This document shows, piece after piece, positions 37,160 through 45,160 of a stretch of 64,000 bases of DNA (positions within the stretch are counted from its first letter, which is position 1; the number at the start of each line of letters is the position of its first letter). The DNA lies in assembly GCA_964472395.1 (NCBI GenBank), contig CAYYMM010000004.1, positions 1 through 64,000 of the forward strand, in the 5' to 3' direction. Below the pieces are notes generated by a model. That model saw only the letters and a list, made by a program, of their open reading frames with translations, was not told where the DNA came from and ran no database searches. The position numbers and the translations under genes are program-made. The DNA comes from CALFER01 sp964472395. GTDB lineage: Bacteria; CSSED10-310; CALFER01.

Positions 37160-37543
37160 ATGCCCGAAGATTACACGTTGTTGTCATATTGCGGATTATA
37201 CTGCGGCGGATGCGGATCATACGAAGAAAACTCAGTCGTCGGATGCAAAGGATGTCGGATTGAACCAAATCTCGTAAATGATTGCCCGACAATTCCGTGC
37301 GCAGTCAAAAAAAGGTTGTTGCATTGCAATGAGTGTTCAGATTTTCCTTGCGACATGATGACCACTTTTTATAACGACGGAATTAAGCACCATGCACTGG
37401 CTTATGAAAACATAAAAAGAATTCAAGAGATCGGTCCAGTAGCCTGGTTATCTGAACAGTACACCACGCACACCTGCTCATGCGGGAAAAAGAGACTCTG
37501 GTTCGATACGACATGTCGGCACAAAAATGAGGGAAAGATATGA
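37160..37543 (+). CDS. DUF3795 cysteine-rich protein
   Basis: 127 aa, ATG two bases after the previous stop, with GGAGAAGAG in the end of that gene as ribosome site. The Cys pattern SYCGLYCGGCGSY...GCKGCR, then HCNECSDFPCD, is that of DUF3795, a small family with conserved cysteines of unknown biochemical role, possibly metal binding. A C-terminal CSCGKK...TCRH adds another potential metal site. Confidence 0.85.
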   Translation: MPEDYTLLSYCGLYCGGCGSYEENSVVGCKGCRIEPNLVNDCPTIPCAVKKRLLHCNECSDFPCDMMTTFYNDGIKHHALAYENIKRIQEIGPVAWLSEQYTTHTCSCGKKRLWFDTTCRHKNEGKI

Positions 37544-38031
37544 GCCTCTCAGCATTTTGGAAGAAAGCTATTACTGCAATTGCTGGTATTATATTTTTGA
37601 TTATAGCTGTCAGATATGGAGTGCCTGCTATTTTTGAAATGAGATATTATGCAAATATTCGGCACAGAAATCCTTATATTCCAAAATCAGCTACGAAGAT
37701 TCACATTTGGTCCGACAAGATCTGGGATTTCCATGGTGATGGAACTTTGTTTATTACATTTATTTGCTCTGAAGAAGATATTATTAAATTAATAGATAGA
37801 TTCGATAGGTTCATAAAGAACAAAAAAATAGGAATGTTGGACCAGAAGGCTGTTAATACGATATCTGGTCTCAATGCCAATGTGGCAAAGGAATATCTTC
37901 CCGACACAAAGAAACCCTATTATTATTATTGTTTTGGCGAAAGCCAGTGGGGTCTGAATTCTATTTATTATCAGCTTTACATTATTAACTCGGAGGAGAA
38001 GAAGTTCTGGCTGTTTGAATATTCTAACTAA
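37540..38031 (+). CDS. Single-TM hypothetical protein
   Basis: 163 aa. The ATG overlaps the stop of the DUF3795 gene (ATGA), showing translational coupling. A TM helix at about residues 8-30 (ITAIAGIIFLIIAVRYGVPAI) leads to a soluble domain with TFICSEEDIIKLIDRFDRF and YYYYCFGESQWGLNSIYYQLY. Unknown function. Confidence 0.65.
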   Translation: MSLSAFWKKAITAIAGIIFLIIAVRYGVPAIFEMRYYANIRHRNPYIPKSATKIHIWSDKIWDFHGDGTLFITFICSEEDIIKLIDRFDRFIKNKKIGMLDQKAVNTISGLNANVAKEYLPDTKKPYYYYCFGESQWGLNSIYYQLYIINSEEKKFWLFEYSN

Positions 38032-38699
38032 ATAGACATAGTGATCATCATTTTTGCAGTTAAACAGCGCTCGCGATACTCCTAAAACGCTCAAGCGTCA
38101 GCTAGCGATCGCTCGCGACGGGCGAGAATAAGCTCCAATTCAACACCCCGAGAACGCGCTAAAATGCCCCATAACGCATGATGTTACTCTTTTAATATAA
38201 TCACCTTGCCTGCCTCTATAGCGAAATCACTGCCTCGCTGCCACACCCGACTTATCGTTTTGATTACATTGTCATTTCCACCAACCGAGGCAGCGTGGCA
38301 CGCAAAATGGAGAAGTGGAGTGCATGCCGTTTTGATAATAAATAATATTTAACACTAACTACTGATCACGGCGCACATACAACACTCACATAGTTGTTAT
38401 AATTCAAAGAGTTGCTTTAACTTTTCTCTGTTTCTGCGCCCCCATCACATTATATTATTCAATTTCAAATGGGAAAACTCGCCTCAAAACGCGTTTAGTT
38501 AAGTAGAGACCGCAACGATGCCAATCTCGAAACAAAGGACCCTCGAAAGCAAGGAGAATTAATAAAGAACAACCCCCCTAGAAGAACAAGACGTGCTTCT
38601 CTCAATCGAAATGCTCAAAGAGTCACAGAGTCAAGTTAGCCCTTCACCCGTCTCAGATATGAACGAAATCAACCACTCGGAGTGCGCTCAATGGAAGTG
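38032..38699. other. Non-coding region between the membrane operon and the integrase remnant
   Basis: No gene. A segment at about 38195-38300 (ATCACCTTGCCTGCCTCTATAG, then CTCGCTGCCACACC and GGCAGCGTGGCA) shows partial similarity to the island repeats and to 31265-31320. Confidence 0.5.
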
Positions 38700-39564
38700 G
38701 TTACCCGTGTACAAAATCGGTCGGGTATGGCGAATGCGGATCACTGCATGACGGACAAAGCCAGAAACACCTATGTTGCTGAGATCTGCAGGATCAACGT
38801 TCACTGGTTACCAGAATTCTAGGCAGGTATCTGGATGAAATCACGCCACTGGATGTGCAGGCTTGGAAGGATCAACGCGTGAAAGAGCACGTACGCTCGA
38901 CAACGCTTTTCAATGAACTCCGTGTGCTCAAAACGATGTTCGCCAGAGCAAAAGAATGGGGTCTGTATGAAGGCGACAACCCCGTGAAAAAACTCCCGAA
39001 AACCTTCCGCAAGAAGATTGCGTTCCTGTCGGCGGAGGAAGTCGAACGATATCTGGCATCCTGCAGTACTTCATATCTACCGATCGCGGCAACATTCATC
39101 TTCACGGGAATGCGGAAAGGGGAACTGCTCGATCTGCGATGGTCGGATGTCGATTTGAAAAAGAAGATGATTTCTATCCGATCGGATTTAAGTCGGAAGA
39201 ACAGCGAAGGTAGGGACATTCCGATCAATAATCAGCTTTCAGAGGTGCTGAAGAGATTGCCCAAGACTTCGGAGTATGTATTCCCTGGCGCGGATGGAAT
39301 TTCACAGCGGAATTGCTTCAAACGCCATCATCTCGCAGCGAGAATAAAAACCAATCTTCCCAACTCAACATCCATCATCTTCGACATCCTTTCGCCAGCC
39401 TTGCGATACAGCAGGGATTCGACGTTGGAGCAGTATCGAAACTACTCGGTCACAACTCACTCAAGATCACGATGGAGATCTATCACCACCTGAATCCTGA
39501 CCATGCTAGAAAAGTTGTCGATGGATTGCCGATTTCCATTCCCAACAGGTTAGACAGAGGTTAG
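38700..39564 (+). pseudogene. Tyrosine integrase, decayed
   Basis: Pieces of one gene lie in several frames: an N-terminal remnant with VYKIGRVWRMRITA near 38707-38750, the core-binding and catalytic region from about 38800 (GRYLDEITPLDVQAWKDQRV... GMRKGELLDLRWSDV, catalytic Arg) and, after a frame change near 39345, the C-terminal HHLRHPFASLAIQQG (H-x-x-R), LGHNSLKITMEIYHHL (His and the nucleophile Tyr). It ends 50 bases from the 61-bp tRNA-derived repeat at 39614, so it probably belonged to an earlier element integrated at the same tRNA gene. Confidence 0.85.
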
Positions 39565-39578
39565 ATTGGCACCAGAAT

Positions 39579-39607
39579 GAAAAACGCCCACTTTTCGAAG
39601 TGGGCGT
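39579..39607 (-). terminator. Perfect hairpin terminator beside the att repeat
   Basis: On the minus strand ACGCCCACTT-CGAA-AAGTGGGCGT is followed by T5. In the chromosome without the 9.3-kb element it would lie about 22 bases beyond the 3' end of tRNA-Arg, so it is a good candidate for the terminator of the tRNA gene cluster, now separated by the insertion. Confidence 0.6.
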
Positions 39608-39613
39608 AACAGC

Positions 39614-39674
39614 TTGATTTTATTGAATGCACCCAGCAAGGCTCGAACTTGCGACCTTTGGATTCGTAGTCCAA
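39614..39674. repeat. att repeat, distal copy (displaced 3' part of tRNA-Arg)
   Basis: 61 bases identical to 48901-48961. It covers the tRNA from the anticodon loop to the 3' end plus 14 bases of downstream flank. The remaining 5' half of the tRNA is not present here, so this is a fragment left by site-specific integration, not a tRNA gene. Confidence 0.93.
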
Positions 39675-39776
39675 AGAAAAAAACACTCAACCCATTGAAA
39701 CACAAGGCTTTTTATCAGGCATGATTAGAATTATCTAACCTATATCTAACCTTGGTTTTCTTCTCGGATATTTATT

Positions 39777-40067
39777 TCAATCGCGTTTATCATGTAAGAG
39801 TTTAAAGTCAAATTTCTCTATCACACCTGAAAGCGATTCGATTTCATCAGTCAACAATTTGATTGCATAGGCCATATTATTTCTTGCGTTCTTATCGTCT
39901 GTCTCATTCACTAAATCAAGCCCCGCTGCAATGAAACGAAGTTTTCCCTGGCACTCTGCAAACTCGTAAAGAAAATCTGACATCTTCATTTCGATTGCTT
40001 TTTTCTGTCGCTCTGCTGATCGCTTATAATCTGGATGTCTATCGATTTCAAATTTAACTGGATTCAT
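39777..40067 (-). CDS. Small hydrophilic helical protein, 96 aa
   Basis: Reads MNPVKFEIDRHPDYKRSAERQ then two amphipathic helices with FAECQGKLRFIAAGLDLVNETDD and AYAIKLLTDEIESLSGVIEKF. It is the last gene of the element before the distal att repeat. Unknown function. Confidence 0.55.
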   Translation of the reverse strand: MNPVKFEIDRHPDYKRSAERQKKAIEMKMSDFLYEFAECQGKLRFIAAGLDLVNETDDKNARNNMAYAIKLLTDEIESLSGVIEKFDFKLLHDKRD

Positions 40068-40154
40068 GATATAATGTCCTCATGGGATTGAAAAATCCCT
40101 TTGTTTGTGGGGGGAAGTGGATAGTTGGTAGCTTGACGCTTCCCCCTGTTTTTT

Positions 40155-40364
40155 TTATACCCCTTCCTTCACTCCGTTATCAAACAACTTACCACCGCCC
40201 AAACTCTGATAATAGTTTTCGAGATCCGGCTTGCTGATTCTGAACCCGCGCCCTGTTTCCATCGCTTTTAGCTTTCCTTCTTTGATTGCTCTTCTGATGT
40301 GAGTAACACTAAACCCGAGCATCTCTGCTGTTTCTTCAATCGTGTATGCTGCTTTTTGAACCAT
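40155..40364 (-). CDS. Excisionase-type MerR-like HTH protein
   Basis: 69 aa from the ATG at 40364 (site GGAGGTAGG). The sequence YTIEETAEMLGFSVTHIRRAIKEGKLKAMETGRGFRI is the helix_turn_helix_17 signature of excisionases and AlpA-like regulators: a winged HTH with recognition helix SVTHIRRAI. In an integrated element it would direct excision or repress genes. A GC-rich hairpin with T8 on the plus strand (GGGGGAAG/CTTCCCCC, about 40112-40157) lies past its end. Confidence 0.85.
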   Translation of the reverse strand: MVQKAAYTIEETAEMLGFSVTHIRRAIKEGKLKAMETGRGFRISKPDLENYYQSLGGGKLFDNGVKEGV

Positions 40365-40379
40365 ATTTCCTACCTCCAT

Positions 40380-40761
40380 TGTGTGCTTGCGCCCCGTTTA
40401 TCGAAAGCGCGATCATGAACAGAATAACCATCTAAACCAGATTGTCAAGCATTATTCTTATTCCATGCTATTTCTTGATATTCCTAGCTTATCTCATCTA
40501 TTCTATGTCCGATAAGGAACATTATGTTAAGTTGAGCCTAAAAACAGCGCAACTTGTTGATTTTATTGATTTATCTCTGTTTTATACCCTTAACCAATTA
40601 GTTATCATAAGTCTGCAAGCTATTGATTCTATTCACTTTTCAATTTTCAGCACAATCACATATAAATGATTATAGTGCACTATTCCGAACACTGAAGAGA
40701 AAACCGGACACTGAAGAGACGCAATTACATTTATTAAAAGATTCAATTCTCAATCATATCC
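40380..40761. other. AT-rich intergenic region
   Basis: 382 bases between the cargo operon end and the excisionase promoter region. A direct repeat ACACTGAAGAGA occurs twice at about 40690-40720. I see no gene. Confidence 0.5.
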
Positions 40762-41445
40762 CTATCGTTCCCCAGTGCCATTGCAATGAGTACAAATCGA
40801 TGATCCTTCACCATTACAATGCTCACAAGTCTCATATTCACCTGTGAATATGTTTCTTTTCAGACCATTAACACAAAAAATACAATCTGTTCTACCCGTC
40901 CCTTTACATCCATAGCATACCCGAGGTTTTGTAATTTCTTTCTCGTAGTTTCTTTCGACACGATCAAAAAATGACTTTGGCGTTGGTTCAACTTTCTGTC
41001 TCGGGAATGCAGGTCCGGATGATGAATCGCTTCCACCCGATAAAACTTTGCTCTTTCGTATCTTTTGAGCTGGTGTCGCCGTTGGATCTGGATCACTTCT
41101 TACTGACTCTTTTGTCTCTTGAGTTGGATATGGGGTATAGGTTGGTAATGGTGTATATGTTGGCGCTGGTGTTGGTGTACTTGCTGCATAAGCAATGCTT
41201 CTCTGTGCCGATTGCGCGATGCTCCTTTTCGGCTTGTTTAATCCCTTGATAAATGAAATTAGCAGCAGAAATGCTACCACCACTGCAAGTATTCGTCCGG
41301 CATACGAATAAATCTGTTTCTGATTCTTCACGTGTGGAACCGGCACCGATTCACCCTTTTTCCATTCAACAGTTTTTGTTCCACACTTTGAACAGAAGGC
41401 AGGATCACCGCCCTGATACTCTCTGCATGTTGGACAGTATTTCAT
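40762..41445 (-). CDS. Membrane protein with N-terminal zinc ribbon and C-terminal DnaJ-type zinc domain
   Basis: 227 aa from the ATG at 41445 (site GAGGAGC); the frame is open further upstream but without ribosome site. The N-terminal zinc ribbon is MKYCPTCREYQGG...FCSKCGTK. One TM at about 55-75 (YAGRILAVVVAFLLLISFI) is followed by a Thr/Pro-rich linker (TPTPAPTYTPLPTYTPYPT). The C-terminus has four CxxCxG motifs (CYGCKGTG, CIFCVNG, CEHCNGEG, CTHCNGTG), i.e. a DnaJ-type zinc-finger domain without a J domain. The soluble C-terminal zinc domain would lie outside the cytoplasm if the TM is N-in. Third gene of the 42716-40762 operon. Confidence 0.8.
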   Translation of the reverse strand: MKYCPTCREYQGGDPAFCSKCGTKTVEWKKGESVPVPHVKNQKQIYSYAGRILAVVVAFLLLISFIKGLNKPKRSIAQSAQRSIAYAASTPTPAPTYTPLPTYTPYPTQETKESVRSDPDPTATPAQKIRKSKVLSGGSDSSSGPAFPRQKVEPTPKSFFDRVERNYEKEITKPRVCYGCKGTGRTDCIFCVNGLKRNIFTGEYETCEHCNGEGSSICTHCNGTGER

Positions 41446-41482
41446 ACATATGCTCCTCAACAATATCTGCGATTGGAAGAAT

Positions 41483-41848
41483 TCAAGGCAGTTCGTATGT
41501 CCAAACATACTCACGATTTAGAGCACCCAGAAGCTTCCCGATCTGCCCAACTCCAATCGAATCTTCTCTTGCTACGCTTATGACTTCATCATCAAAGCCT
41601 GCTTCGGGGCGTGCGATCAAGATAAAGGAATTTTCTTTCAATTCTTCCGGTCTCATGTCGTAATTATGTAGCGAGTATCGATATGCATCAGACATGTGAA
41701 TAATCACAGATGACAGACCTTCCGTTCGATCAACTCCGATTATGATTTCTTCCTCGTGAGGAAACTGATAGACCCTTGTGACTTTTTTATGCGATGTGAG
41801 CGCATTTGTTACAAACTTTTTGACACTATAGCTTAGATCCTTCCCCAT
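41483..41848 (-). CDS. Hypothetical protein of the cargo operon, 121 aa
   Basis: Begins 23 bases inside the end of the upstream gene with a strong GGAGGAAG site, so the two are translationally coupled. Soluble alpha/beta protein: KKVTRVYQFPHEEEIIIGVDRTEGLSSVIIHMSDAY, then ENSFILIARPEAGFDDEVISVAREDSIGVGQIG. No known motif. The tight coupling with a nucleotidyltransferase-like gene suggests a partner, antitoxin or regulator role, which is not shown. Confidence 0.65.
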   Translation of the reverse strand: MGKDLSYSVKKFVTNALTSHKKVTRVYQFPHEEEIIIGVDRTEGLSSVIIHMSDAYRYSLHNYDMRPEELKENSFILIARPEAGFDDEVISVAREDSIGVGQIGKLLGALNREYVWTYELP

Positions 41849-42716
41849 TAGAGCTTCCTCCTTTTAACCAAAGATAAGCTTTCACCCGTGTTTCATGTAA
41901 AAAACAATCATACTCTGCCTTCTCATGCGACCGAAAAATTGTTAGGTGCAAAGCGGTATTAAATTTGCGCTTAAATGATCGCTTGATCTTCTTAAGCTCC
42001 GCTGAAATTTCACGTCTTCTTTTAGGTTCTATATCGTGAATGAGAAAGCATATATCCACATCTTGCGGACGTAAGCGCTCGCGGAGAATTGAACCTAGAA
42101 AAAAACCCTCAATGATTGGAATGTTTCGATTAATAAATTCATCTTCGATCCAAGTTCCTGTTACTCGGAAAAAAGCACCTGGGTTTTTAACATCAGACGC
42201 AAGGTCATTTATCAGTCTCTCAAACTCGACTGGAAATTGGTTATCTGAATACTGTACAGAGGGATCTTGACAGTGTATTTCAAACACCTCAATATGATTT
42301 ATCATTTTAATAACAATAGGTTCTATTTCATCCGGGAAAAGTGCCATGTATTGTTCAATCAATTTCTTTATCAGATTATTATTAGGAACGATCTTTTCTT
42401 TTTTCAACCTATCCCATGCCTTCAAATCCCATCGAACATCTTCTGTAAATTTTGAACTAGAATTAGGGCCAAAATTTTTAAAAATACGCTCATTATCCCT
42501 CAATATTTTTCTGATTTGTATTGCCACGCTGCGTAATGATGCGATTTGGGGGAAAGTAAAAATTGGGTCTGCAACCATAGAATAATTATTGTAGTATTTT
42601 CGGTTCTTTTTTGGAAGCAACATAGAACAACGTGTTAGAAGAATTGGAACTAAAATACCTGAAAAAAGCCATTTGATTGCATCGTATATGATAATTAACG
42701 TTTGGTATATTTCCAT
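41826..42716 (-). CDS. Membrane-anchored nucleotidyltransferase-fold protein
   Basis: 296 aa (site GAGGTGTT). A hydrophobic N-terminal segment (IIIYDAIKWLFSGILVPILLT, about 8-28) suggests membrane anchoring. A helical middle region follows. At about 203-225 the sequence GFFLGSILRERLRPQDVDICFL is the Pol-beta nucleotidyltransferase motif (hG-S-x9-D-x-D). The third acidic residue, expected on a later strand, is not evident: the strand reads ALHLTIF. So it may be a degenerate or unusual NTase. CD-NTases and MNT toxins/antitoxins use this fold in phage defence, but it does not look like either in detail. First gene of a three-gene operon. Confidence 0.7.
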   Translation of the reverse strand: MEIYQTLIIIYDAIKWLFSGILVPILLTRCSMLLPKKNRKYYNNYSMVADPIFTFPQIASLRSVAIQIRKILRDNERIFKNFGPNSSSKFTEDVRWDLKAWDRLKKEKIVPNNNLIKKLIEQYMALFPDEIEPIVIKMINHIEVFEIHCQDPSVQYSDNQFPVEFERLINDLASDVKNPGAFFRVTGTWIEDEFINRNIPIIEGFFLGSILRERLRPQDVDICFLIHDIEPKRRREISAELKKIKRSFKRKFNTALHLTIFRSHEKAEYDCFLHETRVKAYLWLKGGSSNGEGSKL

Positions 42717-42778
42717 AACACCTCATTTCGGTAACACCTCCATGTTCAATCCTGAACCGCATGGATATTTTTGTCAAT

Positions 42779-42833
42779 ACTCCGAACTATTCCCGAGGTG
42801 TTCGCAATTCCCCTGGAAGATCGATCGCGATCA
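42779..42833 (+). repeat. 55-bp direct repeat A, copy 1 (at gap edge)
   Basis: Identical to 43036-43090 over exactly 55 bases, ending at the first N. See the gap entry. Confidence 0.9.
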
Positions 42834-42933
42834 NNNNNNNNNNNNNNNNNNNNNNNNNNNNNNNNNNNNNNNNNNNNNNNNNNNNNNNNNNNNNNNNNNN
42901 NNNNNNNNNNNNNNNNNNNNNNNNNNNNNNNNN
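42834..42933. other. Assembly gap of 100 N
   Basis: Exactly 100 N, the conventional filler for a gap of unknown length. It is bordered by repeat A copy 1 on the left and repeat B copy 1 on the right; both recur together at 43036-43315. ORFs drawn across it are not real. Confidence 0.98.
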
Positions 42934-42988
42934 AGGGATTCTGCCTTAGAGGTGCCGTCGAAGATGTTCACCTGGTCGCGACATCCGG
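42934..42988 (+). repeat. 55-bp direct repeat B, copy 1 (at gap edge)
   Basis: Identical to 43261-43315 over exactly 55 bases. Between the copies of A and B a third motif, CACCGGCACCGCCCCCGG, occurs at 43089 and 43201 and, slightly altered, near 42984. Confidence 0.9.
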
Positions 42989-43035
42989 CACCGCCCCGGC
43001 ACCTGGTAAACGTCTCGGGGGATTCCAGCAGGGAC

Positions 43036-43315
43036 ACTCCGAACTATTCCCGAGGTGTTCGCAATTCCCCTGGAAGATCGATCGCGATCACCGGCACCGC
43101 CCCCGGCACCTATCCATCACATCGATGTGGGGATACCGGAACCCTACCACAAGGAAGATCGATTGCCCTGGAAGATCCTGGAAAGATTTCGATGGGATTC
43201 TCACCGGCACCGCCCCCGGATCTACATCGATGGGATTCAAGTTCGCAGTAATGAGCAACCAGGGATTCTGCCTTAGAGGTGCCGTCGAAGATGTTCACCT
43301 GGTCGCGACATCCGG
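43036..43315 (+). repeat. Second copies of repeats A (43036-43090) and B (43261-43315) with GC-rich spacer
   Basis: GC-rich compared with the element. It contains repeated CTGGAAGATC, GATCGCGATC (palindrome) and CACCGGCACCGCCCCCGG units. No ORF here looks protein-like. The gap probably hides at least one more A-spacer-B unit. Confidence 0.75.
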
Positions 43316-43374
43316 ATTCGGACGCTTTAGAAAAGTTAAACTTCGCTGTAGAATAATCAAAGATAGGAGTTTTC

Positions 43375-43842
43375 ATGAACAACTCTCAGAACGCCAATGA
43401 TCCAAAGGACATCGAAAAAAAGCAAAAAGATACTCCATGCATTGCATCAGAATACAACGATACAGAAGAAGAATATGATCCCAACAGTTGTTACTTGTAT
43501 GCCCAAAAGCTTAACGGAGGATTGAGAGTAACTTTAATTCCACCGCTTAATGATCTTCGCCAGAGAGCTTCAAATAGATCAAACACCAAGAAACGGGCAC
43601 TACATTCGATCGCCCCACAACTCTGCAACGATGAAAAAACAGATAGCAATAGAATGAATTGCAAACCAGATCAAAATTGCGACAAGTCCGAGTATGTAAT
43701 CACACCAGATATGCTCGAAGAAAACTCAGAAAACTTTTATCAGAGTTTACGTCATGTGAAGGTGACAAAAGGAAAACCAAGTAGAAAGAAAAAAACCGCA
43801 AGCAATGAACCGCTCGACAAACAATCTGATTTACCATTTTAA
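43375..43842 (+). CDS. Hydrophilic element protein with an SSB-like C-terminal tip
   Basis: 155 aa (site AGGAG). It is charged, Asn/Lys/Asp-rich and probably largely disordered, with a possible folded core at SCYLYAQKLNGGLRVTLIPPL and EYVITPDMLEENSENFYQSL. The last residues, DKQSDLPF, resemble the acidic D-x-P-F tip with which SSB recruits repair and replication proteins. It is the only plus-strand gene of the element and lies beside the repeat zone. Function unknown. Confidence 0.6.
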   Translation: MNNSQNANDPKDIEKKQKDTPCIASEYNDTEEEYDPNSCYLYAQKLNGGLRVTLIPPLNDLRQRASNRSNTKKRALHSIAPQLCNDEKTDSNRMNCKPDQNCDKSEYVITPDMLEENSENFYQSLRHVKVTKGKPSRKKKTASNEPLDKQSDLPF

Positions 43843-44129
43843 GTTGTTTTTCCATCCTTCAAATTTTAATTTTATAGAATTCTCAAAAGCACCGAGAATA
43901 AGCATCCCAATTATAAATTTGAAAGTTCGCGCACTCCCAGCAAGCACCATGCTTCAAAATTATGCACACTTGATATGCACTGAAAGAAACTTGATATTCT
44001 CAAAAAGATAAAACCTATGCACCCTTGGGATGCACCGGACATTGTTTTTATATCTTATGGGGTTATTTTCAAACTGATTAAAACCGATAGGTTTTCACAC
44101 ACAAGAAACTCAGGTTTTCTAAGGTTTTA
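43843..44129. other. Intergenic region between convergent genes
   Basis: AT-rich, no gene seen. No strong terminator was identified. Confidence 0.4.
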
Positions 44130-44405
44130 TTAGCCCCGTATCGAATTGACTGAACACCTTGTTTTATCTGTGTTTTTAACAGAAAGAGACTTGTTTTCTT
44201 TTATCAACTCATTGATTCGATTTCTGATCTTCGATTTCTTCATTAACCGGCATGCTCTAACGTGTGCGCTTGCCTCTTCATAACCAGCCATAATAGCCGC
44301 CGTTCGTCCGCAATAATGCGCCCTGATCACATAAAACAAGCAAAAAGACTCCTGTTTTTCACTCAATACATGCTTCATTCTGTTTGGTTTTCTCTGTTTT
44401 TTCAT
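44130..44405 (-). CDS. Terminase small-subunit-like protein
   Basis: 91 aa. The sequence LSEKQESFCLFYVIRAHYCGRTAAIMAGYEEASAHVRACRLMKKSKIRNRINELI matches the N-terminal HTH domain of phage small terminases (Terminase_2), which binds pac/cos sites. Full subunits have about 150 residues; here the oligomerisation part is short or missing. Satellites often carry their own small terminase to redirect packaging of helper-phage heads. The ATG overlaps the TGA of the preceding gene (TGATG). Confidence 0.75.
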   Translation of the reverse strand: MKKQRKPNRMKHVLSEKQESFCLFYVIRAHYCGRTAAIMAGYEEASAHVRACRLMKKSKIRNRINELIKENKSLSVKNTDKTRCSVNSIRG

Positions 44406-44614
44406 CAGTATTCCGATGGTTCAACTTCCTGATGTTCGTCAAATAGGCTCTCTGATTCGATAATCACCGAATCGCAACCCCAACCAGGCCCGGCACTCTC
44501 TTCAATATGCTTTTTCAGCTTCTCAACTGCGATTTCGGCGCCCTCGAAAGTATCATGCTTTGACGCAACCAACCCGCCCCTCTCGTTCATTCTCTTGATA
44601 ATCACATAGAACAT
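44405..44614 (-). CDS. Small protein, 69 aa
   Basis: Reads MFYVIIKRMNERGGLVASKHDTFEGAEIAVEKLKKHIEES; a beta strand and a long helix. It resembles the frameshifted gene at 44944-45143 in layout (M-Y-V-I-x, then V-x-S-K-H-x-T). Coupled to the terminase-like gene. Unknown function. Confidence 0.6.
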   Translation of the reverse strand: MFYVIIKRMNERGGLVASKHDTFEGAEIAVEKLKKHIEESAGPGWGCDSVIIESESLFDEHQEVEPSEY

Positions 44615-44674
44615 GATACACCCCCTTCAATTCTTTGTTTCGTTAGTCTGGAAGTACGCATCCAATACATGCTT

Positions 44675-44947
44675 TTATCTTGTTTCTTGTGACAAGTCTG
44701 AATCAACCAACATAGCTGTTTTGCCTGATTTCTGATCTTCAACCATGATCACCGTAACCACATCAGGCATGGTCTTTTCATTCTGCAAGTAGTTTATAAC
44801 CGATTCGAGTATCAAACCTTTTTCATATTCACTTAAATCAACCTTTTCATTCTTTTTAATCTTATCGAATATCTTCCTGATTTTCTTCACATCTTCCTGA
44901 TTTTCAAGCGAACCAACCACCATTTTTTGAACCACCAATTTGATCAC
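44675..44947 (-). CDS. Small protein, 90 aa
   Basis: Starts with GTG whose GTGA overlaps the stop of the preceding pseudogene, indicating coupled translation. Acidic and helical: QEDVKKIRKIFDKIKKNEKVDLSEYEKGLILESVINYL, then a strand VTVIMVEDQKSGKTAMLVD. Not recognised. Confidence 0.6.
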   Translation of the reverse strand: MIKLVVQKMVVGSLENQEDVKKIRKIFDKIKKNEKVDLSEYEKGLILESVINYLQNEKTMPDVVTVIMVEDQKSGKTAMLVDSDLSQETR

Positions 44948-45143
44948 TTAACCGCCTCTCTTTCAATTGAAGAAGATACTCGATAACCCCTATCTCTGAT
45001 CACGAACACCTCAACTTTGCTCAAATCCTTCAATAGCATTCTCAAGGAAACACCGGCTTCATAGGCTTCTCTCTCTGTCTGATGTTTTGACTTTACGGCT
45101 TCTCTTCCACTGTTTCTGTGTTCTGAATTACAACGCAGTACAT
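44944..45143 (-). pseudogene. Small gene with frameshift, paralogous to 44405-44614
   Basis: ATG 45143 starts MYCVVIQNTETVEEKP then stops; one base further the other frame gives SREAVKSKHQTEREAYEAGVSLRMLLKDLSKVEVFVIRDRGYRV and ends exactly at the GTGA overlap with the next gene. The restored protein (about 66 aa) matches the layout of the 69-aa protein. Either a mutation or a sequence error near 45090. Confidence 0.6.
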
Positions 45144-45160
45144 ACTACCCCCTGTTCCTG

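Noticed and set aside
39614..39674. A second tRNA-Arg gene.
   Set aside because: Only the part from the anticodon loop to the 3' end is present; the 5' half is replaced by unrelated A-rich sequence.
40110..40157. The GGGGGAAG...CTTCCCCC hairpin with T8 as a small RNA gene.
   Set aside because: The hairpin could end a plus-strand transcript, but no promoter or conserved RNA body is recognisable, so I only mention it with the neighbouring gene.
42779..43315. Diversity-generating retroelement template/variable repeats.
   Set aside because: The repeats are identical without A-specific changes and no reverse transcriptase is encoded nearby.
42673..43400. Open frames spanning the N gap.
   Set aside because: They are created by translating N and repeats; no ribosome sites or conserved motifs.
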